Program-made: the position numbers and the translations under genes
DNA from: Clostridium sp. CAG:710
GTDB taxonomy: Bacteria; Bacillota_I; Bacilli_A; RF39; UBA660
NCBI GenBank assembly: GCA_000432595.1
Contig: HF996868.1
Span: 1 to 64,000 of the forward strand
DNA: 64,000 nt
Reading direction: 5' to 3'
The notes under the pieces: generated by a model
The model's input: the letters and a program-made list of their open reading frames with translations, nothing else
The model's database searches: none
Told to the model about the DNA's origin: nothing
Shown: piece after piece, positions 17,665 to 25,713 of the stretch
How positions within the stretch are numbered: the stretch's first letter is position 1
How the letters are laid out: each line of letters starts with the position of its first letter

Positions 17665-19161
17665 TTAATGACTAAAATCCACCTTATTAATTGGAATTGA
17701 TACATTTTCATCATAAAGCATAACTTTTTTATTATAAGTCTGTTCCGTTAGAAATTCATAATTTAGTATATAAGAGCAAAACTTTGATGTGTTATTGATA
17801 TTCCATGGGTAATAATAGTTTTCACTTATAAAGAGTTCTTTTCCTGTATATGAGATTAATGGAATTCTTTCTAAATTTGAATGCATACCAAATGTTCTTA
17901 GTTTTGGTCCTCCATAAATATGTTTATTACGCGAATGGTTTTCTTCTATTTTATATGTTCCCTTGTCAATAAATTTGAAGTCTTCTAAAACTGATTCAGA
18001 TAAATTTTTATTTGAGTAAACCTCAAGTAATATTCCCTTGACAAATGATGCTTTGTTAATCAATTTAAATTTTTCGAAAGTGGTATTTTTATAGTCATCA
18101 TATATTAATAATTCACTTTGATTTAATATCAGGTAATCATGCGGTCCAAAATGTTCCATAATTTGTTGTTTCCATCCACACATTTTGTAGTAATCATATT
18201 CTTCATTTATTTTCCAAAATGAGATGTTAGCTTTTTCTTCATAATTTTTTAATATATTTTCTGAATTATCTACGGAGTTATTATTAACTAACACAAAGTT
18301 TTTAATTCCGATGTTTATGTAATGACTTATCCATCTTTCTGCAAATACCTCAAAATTTCTATAAAAACAGATTAAGATTATTCCAGACTCGAATTGTACT
18401 TGTTTATTTTCCTTAAGATTTTTTGTACTTAGCCCTTTTAAAAAATTAGAAAAGTATTGAACTGGATATTCTTTGTTATTAAATTCTTCCTTTGAAAATT
18501 TTACAAGACTTCTTTTTAAACTTTTATTTACACTTAATACTTTTATTTTATCAAGGCTCTTTTTTACTACATTTGCTTTTACTTTTTTCAAACTTTTTAT
18601 GGGGCTGTATAAATGGCAAAAATCAACATCACTATATTCTTCAACCATTCCCATCTTTATATGTGGATTTTTGATATTTAATATTCTTTTCATATAAGAG
18701 ATTATTGATCCATGAGAAATAATCATTATTGTATTAGCCTTAAAATTATTTGTGTAAACATGATTTAAGAATTCACATAGTCTTAACTCTATATCATACT
18801 TATTTTCCCCATATTCACCAAATCTTGTAAAATAATCCCCTTCGATTTGTTTTAATCTTATCTCATCTAACTCCTTGTTATTCATTTTTCCTGAATATTT
18901 TCCATATGTTATTTCATGTAGTCTATTATCAATAATAACTTCAACGCCAGAATATTTTTTTAGAACAAGATGTGCAGTTTCTATTGTTCTTGGAAGCGGA
19001 GATACATAAATTTTATCAATTGATTTCGGTAATTGCTTTATTGATTCAGCAACTGTTTCTTTGCCTTTTCGTGTAAGTGTAGACCAGTACACTTCTTTGT
19101 CTGAAATTAGTTTTTTTACATTATCTGTTGCTTCTCCATGCCTCATAAAAATTATATTCAT
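17665..19161 (-). CDS. Histidine phosphatase fused to a GT2-like glycosyltransferase domain
   Basis: A 498-residue two-domain protein. Residues 1 to about 180 form a histidine-phosphatase (phosphoglycerate mutase-like) domain: RHGEATDN with Arg7-His8-Gly9, then SPLPRTIETA and the second catalytic His in MIISHGSI. Residues ~245-480 resemble glycosyltransferase family 2 proteins that start with a strand, then ERWISHYINIGIKNFVLVNNNS. The position where this family usually has an Asp-rich metal motif reads LILNQSELLIY, so the second domain may be inactive or divergent. A membrane or capsule-sugar role is conceivable but unproven. ATG 19161 has the ribosome site AGGAGG. The fusion is unusual. Confidence 0.78.
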   Translation of the reverse strand: MNIIFMRHGEATDNVKKLISDKEVYWSTLTRKGKETVAESIKQLPKSIDKIYVSPLPRTIETAHLVLKKYSGVEVIIDNRLHEITYGKYSGKMNNKELDEIRLKQIEGDYFTRFGEYGENKYDIELRLCEFLNHVYTNNFKANTIMIISHGSIISYMKRILNIKNPHIKMGMVEEYSDVDFCHLYSPIKSLKKVKANVVKKSLDKIKVLSVNKSLKRSLVKFSKEEFNNKEYPVQYFSNFLKGLSTKNLKENKQVQFESGIILICFYRNFEVFAERWISHYINIGIKNFVLVNNNSVDNSENILKNYEEKANISFWKINEEYDYYKMCGWKQQIMEHFGPHDYLILNQSELLIYDDYKNTTFEKFKLINKASFVKGILLEVYSNKNLSESVLEDFKFIDKGTYKIEENHSRNKHIYGGPKLRTFGMHSNLERIPLISYTGKELFISENYYYPWNINNTSKFCSYILNYEFLTEQTYNKKVMLYDENVSIPINKVDFSH

Positions 19162-19482
19162 ATATTACCTCCTGTTCTATTACTTTAGCAAATTTCAGTT
19201 TTAATATGATCTTGTGTTTAAATAATTATCTCATAATATTAGTAATATTATATATATTTATTCTGGTGTTATTAATATGAGGTTTATTAAAGAGCTGTTA
19301 CTAACATCTATTGAAACAATTGATTAATCTTTTCTCAACATTTTATTGAGATTAACATTTTTAATCATTGTTGGCTTTTGCCTCATTTTTCGTATTTCAA
19401 CTTTGAACATTCAAATATCATAAAACTTATCATTAATATAAAAATATTGTGTTTTTTGTAATTGTCGCTTTAAAATCTCCAA
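19162..19482. other. AT-rich intergenic stretch
   Basis: This 321-base gap contains the ribosome site of the fusion gene and probably its promoter, but no clear -35/-10 pair. A weak 6-bp hairpin (TCTCAA / TTGAGA, 19333-19351) is present without a convincing T run. I see no reading frame with a start and ribosome site. Confidence 0.5.
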
Positions 19483-20040
19483 TTATTTTTTTCTTAGTTG
19501 TATAATTTTTACTCTTGATTTATGCTTGCCTTCACTAAATACACTATTTGCTATTTTTATATATTGATGAGCAGATTCAATTTCGCCTGTTGCATCAAGC
19601 TTTTGATTTAAATCATATATTCTTTGCTCTTTAGTCAAAAGATGTCTTTCATATTGCGCCTCTGAAAGTTTACTTTTAAATTTAACTGGTTTAATATTAA
19701 CTACTTTTAACTCGTTAATCATTTTTATAAAATGTCTTATATTAGCACGGCTAAATCCTCTTACACAAATATAACTATTTTCATTAGCTATAACTAAATC
19801 CATAAGTGCATTATAGTTTTCAATAACTTGATTTTTATTTACCCATTTGTTATCAATTTTTGTGTCCAAATATATATTTGGGTGAACATTTGAACCAAGC
19901 TTTTTAATGTAAAAACAATTTTTTAAATTATCTTCAAAATTAAAATTGTCAGTACTAAATAATTTTCTATTATTTATAATAAAATATGTTTTAAGCATAT
20001 ATTCTTTACCATCATATGTATTTAATTCTTTTTCTTTCAT
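19483..20040 (-). CDS. Hypothetical protein, 185 residues
   Basis: I do not recognise this protein. It is charged and Asn/Lys-rich, soluble, with a basic C-terminus (KHKSRVKIIQLRKK) that could bind nucleic acid. There is no signal peptide or membrane segment. A good ribosome site (AGGAGG) precedes ATG 20040 and a TATAAT lies further upstream, so it is probably expressed. It lies just outside the left repeat of the 20.3-25.6 kb island and may be an accessory gene of an older insertion. Confidence 0.6.
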   Translation of the reverse strand: MKEKELNTYDGKEYMLKTYFIINNRKLFSTDNFNFEDNLKNCFYIKKLGSNVHPNIYLDTKIDNKWVNKNQVIENYNALMDLVIANENSYICVRGFSRANIRHFIKMINELKVVNIKPVKFKSKLSEAQYERHLLTKEQRIYDLNQKLDATGEIESAHQYIKIANSVFSEGKHKSRVKIIQLRKK

Positions 20041-20129
20041 TACAAAACCTCCTATTAAATGTTATAAGTATTATATCATAGTCTATTATATTTTTAGTAT
20101 TTATTAATAATGATTTTAGAGAAATTCTT

Positions 20130-20154
20130 AAAAAAAATGAAAGCTTTCGCTCTC
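20130..20154 (-). terminator. Terminator with GNRA-type tetraloop at the left island flank
   Basis: The minus strand reads GAGAGC, GAAA, GCTTTC, then A and eight T. Just upstream on that strand is CCCCCTGA, a segment shared with the small RNA at 25.7 kb. What transcript it ends is unclear; I see no good promoter between here and 20290. Confidence 0.65.
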
Positions 20155-20179
20155 TTCAGGGGGCCTGCTCTCTTCAGTT
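20150..20179. repeat. Direct repeat GCTCTCTTCAG (two copies)
   Basis: Two identical 11-base copies (20149-20159 and 20168-20178, within a base) are separated by GGGGCCT-type sequence. The second copy can also pair with GAAGAG just downstream. It lies in the left flank of the island. Its purpose is unknown. Confidence 0.5.
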
Positions 20180-20268
20180 AGAAGAGACCAAATTGCGTTA
20201 AACCCTTTAAATACGGGTCTTTTTATATTGGCATAAACCGTCATTTACCGTGGTTTTTTAGTATTTTT

Positions 20269-20289
20269 GTACCTAAATTGTACCTAAAA
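20269..20289. repeat. Left boundary tandem repeat of the defence island
   Basis: Two GTACCTAAA units in tandem, spaced by two or three bases. The same 21-base arrangement recurs at 25617-25637 with a single difference. Such short tandem units resemble arm-type binding sites of tyrosine recombinases at the ends of integrated elements, though no integrase gene remains here. Confidence 0.7.
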
Positions 20290-20315
20290 AAGACATCAAT
20301 TACTTTTTTGATGCC
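20286..20315 (-). terminator. Terminator overlapping the end of the island membrane-protein gene
   Basis: Stem CATCAA / TTGATG, followed on the minus strand by six T. It overlaps the stop codon at 20300 and the left boundary repeat. Confidence 0.6.
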
Positions 20316-20995
20316 TTTGATTTTTTCTTAGCTTGTTTTTTAGATTCGTTCTTTTTATCTACAATATTTGTATTAATACATTCAATATATAATTCACTAA
20401 ATATTTCTTCTAATCTTTCAATCATACCATCTTCACCTTTTAAAAATTTCTTTGCTTCTATAAATTGACTATATGAAAAGTATAACATTATTATTACGAT
20501 ACTAAAACTTATTAGATATGGTAGTGCAATTGCCAAACCATTAAAGTCAAAGCCATCTTTAGTATAAAATGAAAGTATTGCTGGAATAGCAATTGACAAT
20601 ATAGCTAACAAATTGCCTCCAACCATTTTATTTTTAATCATATTCCTATAGTGATCAATTATGCATAAAAGTGTTTTTTCATTATACATATTATTTTTTA
20701 TAGAGTAATCTTTAAATAGTTCTTTTTCAGCATTTCTAATAATTAATGGCAATGTTATCTCATTTTCATTTCTTTTACCTATGTTAAAATGTAGTTTTGT
20801 ATTTAATACTTTTTCACTTACAATTTTCATGATTAATAGCATAGCTATAAACGCTAAGATCATTGGTACTATTTTATTTAAAAAATTGAATATTAATGAA
20901 ATCAATATAAATACAACATATATCCAAAACGTTCTTTTTTTAATAATATTATATGGACTTTTTTTCTTATATATTTCTTCTATATCTTTGTACAT
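20300..20995 (-). CDS. Island membrane protein, unknown function
   Basis: A 231-residue protein with four hydrophobic segments (about 23-40, 43-60, 125-145 and 158-180) and a highly basic Lys-rich tail (KKQAKKKSKASKK). The two helix pairs are separated by a ~60-residue soluble region. No known family is evident to me. Small multi-helix membrane proteins in defence islands are often effectors, but nothing here proves it. Ribosome site AGGGGG precedes ATG 20995. It is the outermost gene at the left end of the repeat-bounded island. Confidence 0.7.
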   Translation of the reverse strand: MYKDIEEIYKKKSPYNIIKKRTFWIYVVFILISLIFNFLNKIVPMILAFIAMLLIMKIVSEKVLNTKLHFNIGKRNENEITLPLIIRNAEKELFKDYSIKNNMYNEKTLLCIIDHYRNMIKNKMVGGNLLAILSIAIPAILSFYTKDGFDFNGLAIALPYLISFSIVIIMLYFSYSQFIEAKKFLKGEDGMIERLEEIFSELYIECINTNIVDKKNESKKQAKKKSKASKK

Positions 20996-21094
20996 ATTAT
21001 TCCCCCTAAATTTAACTAATATTATATCACAAATAACTTGACTAATCTCAATAATTAAGTGATTAATACAACAACTATTAAAAATGAGGAATAT

Positions 21095-21352
21095 ATGGTT
21101 AATAGTGTTGTTATTTCTGGATGCTTTAAAGGTATTGAAAATAAAGAATTACTCTTAAAAGTTGAAGGTTTAGAAAACCATCAAATTGTCAGAATAAATA
21201 TTTCAAAAGGCTTTCAAAAAGAATTAGATAATTACATCAAAGAAAATGATTTAATTGGCATAAAGGTTATATTGAAGTTGATGATCTTCATAGAATTATA
21301 ATTATTGCAACAAAAATTACTTTTATATCAAATAAAAAAGCTCAGAATTAAA
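21095..21352 (+). pseudogene. Frameshifted SSB/OB-fold-like gene
   Basis: The gene opens at ATG 21095 after GAGGAATAT with a start typical of single-stranded-DNA-binding proteins (MVNSVVISGCF). The first frame ends at 21301. The next frame continues plausibly to 21352 with GYIEVDDLHRIIIIATKITF, as in the C-terminal strands of short OB-fold proteins. One missing base near the AAAGGTTAT at about 21265 explains the break. It is either a recent pseudogene or an assembly error. It is the only plus-strand gene in the island and would suit a mobile-element remnant. The family assignment is tentative. Confidence 0.45.
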
Positions 21353-21362
21353 TTTTCTGGGC
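21334..21362. terminator. Terminator at the end of the SRA-DUF3883 gene
   Basis: Stem GCTCAGAA / TTCTGGGC (one G-T pair), with six T on the minus strand. It lies between the convergent OB-fold remnant and the nuclease gene. Confidence 0.7.
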
Positions 21363-21364
21363 CT

Positions 21365-22645
21365 TTAATTTGAATATATTTTATACCTTGTTGGAACAAA
21401 ATTATACTCCGTATTATTGAATAGATCTTTACCTCTTACTATTTTTAGATAACGGTCTTTACTTTCACTATTAATTATCCTATATAAATAATAATTATCT
21501 ATATGTTTTTTTGCAAAATCTATTTCATCAGACGTAATATCAATTGGTGTTCCTTCATTATCCTTTGTTGATTTAACTTCAATATATTTTTCAACATATT
21601 CACCATTTTCATTTAATTCAAATGATAAAATATCAAATCCTTCATTCTCTTTTTTATTATTAAAAAATTCTTCCATTTTCCTAACTTGTTCTTGAGCTTC
21701 TTCTTCCATTAAGCGTCTGATTTCATTTTCATATACAACTTTCTCATTTATAATACCCTGATTTGTTTTTATGATTTCTTCAGCTATATAGTCCGGCTTT
21801 TTAGTTCTTTGTATTTTTTTATCTGTTTTCCTATACTTTCTTATATTTATTTTACCTTCCCTATATTCCAAATCATTTTGTTCCTCAATCATATCAGAAT
21901 ATACTTTGCTTTCGATTTCAGTTATTTCATAAACTATTTCGCTAAATTTTTCATCTTTTTCAAAATTATAATCATTTGGATATACAATTGATAAAGGAAA
22001 TTTCCATACGAGTCTATCGTTTCCATCTATGTCCTTTTCTACAACTTGATATGGTTCAGCACATAGTTTAACTTGTCCTTCGAAAATATATTTTTTATTA
22101 TTATCTTTAGAGAATAAATACATTGGTAACTCATTTTCGTTTGATTCATAAATTGTTTTATTGTTTTTTGTGATAGTTTGATCTCCTGTTAATCCTTCTC
22201 CAGTATATGTAATAAAACCGTTTTCAACTAAACTATCACCATATACACCATTTTCTTCTGATGTTGTTAATACTAAACAGTTTAATGAATTAGTTTTCAT
22301 TATGCCTGACTGACCACTTATTTTAAAAATTGCCATAAGTTGATCTCGTGTAAATACATCACCAATATTCATATTGTTTATAAATTTTATTTGATCATAA
22401 TATATTGATTTATATAGACCTGATCCTTTTTCTTTTAGAATGTATTCTTCTGTTCCAGAAAATGCTTCTGATAATGCACTATGTGTTTCTAATGCTGCTC
22501 TTACTGAAGCACCACCATTATTTATACCTACATCTCTATTTTTGTCAACTTCTTCATAGATTTCTTTTAGTGGAATCCACTCTTTTCCAGTTCTTCTATG
22601 AATAGCAATGACTGAATTATAAACAATCTCTCTTAAAGTACTCAT
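21365..22645 (-). CDS. Candidate modification-dependent restriction enzyme (winged helix, SRA-like, DUF3883)
   Basis: The 426-residue protein has three parts. Residues 1-80 look like a winged helix. Residues ~90-230 resemble the SRA/PUA-like reader of ScoMcrA-type enzymes (YTGEGLTGDQTITKNNK, then a YIFEGQVKL-type strand). Residues ~310-415 match DUF3883, with a PD-(D/E)XK-like pattern: Asp338 in GFDILSF and Glu356-Val-Lys358 in IEVKST. Such proteins read modified cytosine or similar bases and cleave foreign DNA. It is the last gene of an operon behind a NUDIX hydrolase and an HsdR remnant. The domain calls rest on pattern recognition; activity is inferred. Confidence 0.7.
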   Translation of the reverse strand: MSTLREIVYNSVIAIHRRTGKEWIPLKEIYEEVDKNRDVGINNGGASVRAALETHSALSEAFSGTEEYILKEKGSGLYKSIYYDQIKFINNMNIGDVFTRDQLMAIFKISGQSGIMKTNSLNCLVLTTSEENGVYGDSLVENGFITYTGEGLTGDQTITKNNKTIYESNENELPMYLFSKDNNKKYIFEGQVKLCAEPYQVVEKDIDGNDRLVWKFPLSIVYPNDYNFEKDEKFSEIVYEITEIESKVYSDMIEEQNDLEYREGKINIRKYRKTDKKIQRTKKPDYIAEEIIKTNQGIINEKVVYENEIRRLMEEEAQEQVRKMEEFFNNKKENEGFDILSFELNENGEYVEKYIEVKSTKDNEGTPIDITSDEIDFAKKHIDNYYLYRIINSESKDRYLKIVRGKDLFNNTEYNFVPTRYKIYSN

Positions 22646-22647
22646 AA

Positions 22648-23037
22648 TTATTTCTCCTTAACATATTTAGCAAGTGGGATATCAGCAGATGCTAAATCAT
22701 AATCTAATAAATTATCTTTTTCTACCCATTTATATTCTGAATGATTATGAAGATTAAAATCACCAGAAATATAATCGCAACTATATAATCGCAAATCAAC
22801 AGTTTTTTTAGGATATTCACATATATTATTTACTAAGTATTTATTAGCCTTTATTTCTAATTCAAATTCTTCTTTTATTTCTCTTTCAATTGCATGTTTT
22901 TCGTCTTCATCAGGTTCTACCTTTCCTCCAGGAAATTCCCATTTACCCAAAACATTAGGATCACCAGTTGAACGTTTCGAAATGAGAACTTTATTATCTT
23001 TTTCAATCAAACACGCTACAACAATTATTTTACTCAT
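22648..23037 (-). CDS. NUDIX hydrolase (MutT-like)
   Basis: About 129 residues with the NUDIX box beginning GKVEPDE and ending REIKEEF. The usual Gly near the end of the box is Glu. The N-terminal strand IVVACLIEKDNKVLISKR and the WEFPGG motif are typical of 8-oxo-dGTP or CTP pyrophosphohydrolases. ATG 23037 has GGAG nine bases upstream, whereas the in-frame ATG at 23052 overlaps that ribosome site. It ends two bases before the SRA-DUF3883 gene and follows the HsdR remnant, so it travels with a restriction locus. It may sanitise nucleotides, or hydrolyse a signal nucleotide. Confidence 0.85.
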   Translation of the reverse strand: MSKIIVVACLIEKDNKVLISKRSTGDPNVLGKWEFPGGKVEPDEDEKHAIEREIKEEFELEIKANKYLVNNICEYPKKTVDLRLYSCDYISGDFNLHNHSEYKWVEKDNLLDYDLASADIPLAKYVKEK

Positions 23038-23057
23038 TTTAAACAACTCCATTAGTA

Positions 23058-23426
23058 TTAGTAATTACTATCTTGATATTTTAACTCTGCTTGTCTAATA
23101 ACTTGCTCAACTGCTCCTTCTCTTTTTACTCGAGGATAATTATACTTAATCAATAATCTTCTTATATTAACTCTAATTCTAGCTCTTGCATCTTCTCTTT
23201 TGAAGGCATCTAAAGTTAGATTTTCATTAATAATTTCAACTAATTCTTTTGCTATTTGAACTAAAGTTTCGTCCTGCATCAATTCTTTTATTTCTGGATC
23301 TGCTCCCAGAGCATCAAAGAATGCTTTTTCTTCAGAAGATAAATTATATTCATTTCCTTTTTCTAATTCATCTTCAATAAACTTATAATAATTATCTATT
23401 TCGTCTAATATCTTTTGATCCACCAA
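23058..23426 (-). pseudogene. C-terminal fragment of type I restriction subunit HsdR
   Basis: The frame encodes only the helical C-terminal tail of HsdR. The segments SSEEKAFFDALGADPEIKELM, LVQIAKELVEII and RINIRRLLIKYNYP-like sequence match the end of HsdR proteins, which are normally about 1,000 residues. The nuclease and helicase domains are absent. The first possible start is a TTG without a usable ribosome site. The fragment lies out of frame behind a 31-codon Abi-like start, so it looks like the scar of a deleted restriction locus. The downstream NUDIX gene probably belonged to that locus. Confidence 0.75.
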
Positions 23427-23487
23427 TATTAATATTATGTTTGTCTCTTAAATATTTCATTAATGCGTTAGTTGTTTTTACTTCCAT
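23392..23487 (-). pseudogene. 31-codon N-terminal fragment, Abi_2-like
   Basis: ATG 23487 has an excellent ribosome site (AGGAGGAG) and an upstream TATAAT, but the frame stops after 31 codons. The residues KTTNALMKYLRDKHNINI resemble the opening of Abi-family (AbiD/AbiF-like) abortive-infection proteins, which normally run about 300 residues. After that the sequence switches into the HsdR tail in another frame. I read it as a deletion junction between two defence genes. The family match is short, hence the low confidence. Confidence 0.4.
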
Positions 23488-23534
23488 AATACTTCTCCTC
23501 CTGATTTATGTTATTATATCATGATTATATTTTT

Positions 23535-25532
23535 TTATAAAGAATGCTTACTAAAATTAGAATTATTATTAAACATTGTTTTAAGAAATTCCTCTTTATT
23601 AATCGTTTTTAAAAGTCCTTCTAAAGATATTGTTGCCTTAAATTTATCTTGTCCCATATATGTGTCATAAAATGATAATTTTGTGTTACCGACATTATTA
23701 ATATCAATATTTTCTATTTTTAATCTTCCATGTGCAAGACAATCTCTAAAACGATGTAAAATTTCTTTATTTATTTGGTCGTAATTTTCTCTTGTAGCAC
23801 TTTCTTCTAAAATCATACCAGAAAGATTAATTTCATTTTTACATTTCACTAATACATTTTTTGTTTTAGCGATTTTCTTTTCAACCGACTCTAAGTCTTC
23901 ACCTTTAATTAAATGGGATGGTGTTGCTTTTAAAAAAGAAATATATATATTTTGATAATCCGATGCTTCTTTTGATACATCATAAAACTCTTTTATTCTT
24001 GAATCCATATATTGTTTATATAAGGCTTCTGGGAATCTAATACCACCTGCATCTATTGTTGAATTGTTTTGGTTGTAGCAAAACATAAATAAAGTATTTA
24101 ACATTGATGTAATTGTTAATTCAAGATTACTTTTTAAATTAATATAATCAGAAGCTCTTGTTGTTAAAGATTCGTTAGAATTATAACCTGCTTCTACTAT
24201 AGCATCTATATTGTTTATTAATTCATATTTTTTATTATATTTAAATTTAATTAATTTCTCTACAACTTCTATTTGAGATGTGCTACCTAATTTAAAAAAG
24301 TATTCTTCTTCCATTTCTCTTATGCTTTCAAGCACATATTTTATATCTTGATTACTTATTTTTTTCTTAATTAACTGACAATTGTTAGTTAAATGCTTTT
24401 TAATATACCAATTAAAACGATTCTCTATTTCTTCCTCATAAGTTGATTGATTAAAATAATGTAAATCCATGCCTAAATCCGATTCTCTATTTTTTGTAAG
24501 TTCATAATCGCTAATATCATATAAGATCAATTGGTTCAAATAATCAACTAACTCATCATAGCTTAACGGATTTGGTGTAACTATTAATTTATTAGCACAT
24601 AAATATGGGAAAGTACCTTCTAAATATTTATAATTATATAATTGGGAAAACAGTAATTTAATATCATTTTTTGCAATAGTAAAATGCATTTTCATTTTAC
24701 CTTTTTTCCCTTCATCATAAAACTCTATTAATCCATTATCTAAAACCTTATAATTTGAATGAGCAATTGCATTTCTCATCATATTAACTACTTTTACATA
24801 ATCTATTTCTCCATTTGTTAATATTGCACTATTATTATCTTCAAGATTTTCTCCATCAAACTTAAATTGTATTTGTCCAGATTTAGAAATAGTATAAACA
24901 ATATTATCAGGCAAATAATCAATTTTATCTTCCATCATCAATAATAGTTGTGATGATAAAAATAACATATCTAAATTATTTAAAGCATTACCATAATTAT
25001 CATTTGTTGATTCCATTGTTGTCAAAACGTCTGTAATAGCATTCTTATCTGCTAGAGATATACAATTAGATTTTAAAATTTTTAATAATGCTTTAAAATT
25101 AGTACTAGCATAGTCAAGCATCAAATTTTGACTTGAATTACCAATGTTTTCAATTTCAAGTTCTTCGGTAGTAATATTTTCATTTATCTCGTGTTCTTTA
25201 TAAAATACTCTATCGTCTGATTCTATATTAAAAATATCAAAATCTATAACAGAGTTCCCATCACTCATAGCTAATATAAATTCTTCTTCTGTATTGATTC
25301 CATATTTTTTCAAAACATCTATATTATATAAATCCTCTTCTGTAATTTTATCTATCATTTGAGAAATTTCAACATTATTAATTTTTAATACTTCTAGCAT
25401 TTTTCTGTTTTCAACAGCTTCATACATATTATATGCATAAAGATGTCCATCAATAATTTTAAACTTTAATGCCAACATTTTATTTTTTGCTCTATCTATC
25501 ACTGTAATTACAGTATCATATCTATTTATCAT
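23535..25532 (-). CDS. Large protein with two HEPN-type R-x4-H motifs; candidate RNase effector
   Basis: About 665 residues and not assignable to a named family by me. Two separate regions end in the HEPN ribonuclease signature. The first is MMRNAIAHSNYKV (Arg253-His258) and the second RFRDCLAHGRLKI (Arg596-His601). Each is followed by a strand-rich tail (GLIEFYDEGKKGKMKMHF; TKLSFYDTYMGQDKF), as in many HEPN domains. HEPN proteins act as RNA-cleaving toxins, abortive-infection effectors or the nuclease parts of Cas13, Csm6 and RnlA. ATG 25532 lies five bases after AGGTGA; an in-frame GTG at 25541 is less likely. A TATAAT precedes it. It is the rightmost gene of the island. Confidence 0.65.
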   Translation of the reverse strand: MINRYDTVITVIDRAKNKMLALKFKIIDGHLYAYNMYEAVENRKMLEVLKINNVEISQMIDKITEEDLYNIDVLKKYGINTEEEFILAMSDGNSVIDFDIFNIESDDRVFYKEHEINENITTEELEIENIGNSSQNLMLDYASTNFKALLKILKSNCISLADKNAITDVLTTMESTNDNYGNALNNLDMLFLSSQLLLMMEDKIDYLPDNIVYTISKSGQIQFKFDGENLEDNNSAILTNGEIDYVKVVNMMRNAIAHSNYKVLDNGLIEFYDEGKKGKMKMHFTIAKNDIKLLFSQLYNYKYLEGTFPYLCANKLIVTPNPLSYDELVDYLNQLILYDISDYELTKNRESDLGMDLHYFNQSTYEEEIENRFNWYIKKHLTNNCQLIKKKISNQDIKYVLESIREMEEEYFFKLGSTSQIEVVEKLIKFKYNKKYELINNIDAIVEAGYNSNESLTTRASDYINLKSNLELTITSMLNTLFMFCYNQNNSTIDAGGIRFPEALYKQYMDSRIKEFYDVSKEASDYQNIYISFLKATPSHLIKGEDLESVEKKIAKTKNVLVKCKNEINLSGMILEESATRENYDQINKEILHRFRDCLAHGRLKIENIDINNVGNTKLSFYDTYMGQDKFKATISLEGLLKTINKEEFLKTMFNNNSNFSKHSL

Positions 25533-25580
25533 AGTCATCACCTATAACAATTATATCATAATTATTCTTTTTTTATTAAA

Positions 25581-25637
25581 GTACCTATTATTTTGCTTTA
25601 GAAATATTGAAAATTCGTACCTAAATCGTACCTAAAA
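25581..25637. repeat. Right boundary tandem repeat of the defence island
   Basis: Two GTACCTAAA units in tandem at 25617-25637 match the left boundary (20269-20289) at 20 of 21 bases in the same orientation. A third, partial GTACCTA copy lies at 25581-25587. They sit upstream of the HEPN gene, so a regulatory role there is an alternative. A matching copy beyond the other end of the island favours element termini. Confidence 0.7.
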
Positions 25638-25682
25638 TAAAAATCACGGATTCTATCCCTTACAAGTCCTTATAAATTGGGG

Positions 25683-25713
25683 CAAAAAAAATACCGGCCC
25701 AATTAAGGACCGG
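25683..25713 (-). terminator. Terminator of the 25.7-kb small RNA
   Basis: A 7-bp GC-rich stem (CCGGTCC / GGGCCGG on the minus strand, one G-U pair) with a 6-base loop is followed by TA and a run of eight T. Confidence 0.88.

Noticed and set aside
19162..19482. Weak hairpins as a small RNA gene
   Set aside because: No matched promoter and terminator could be found on either strand.
20300..25541. Complete prophage or transposon
   Set aside because: No integrase, transposase, structural or replication genes are visible; only boundary repeats and accessory genes.
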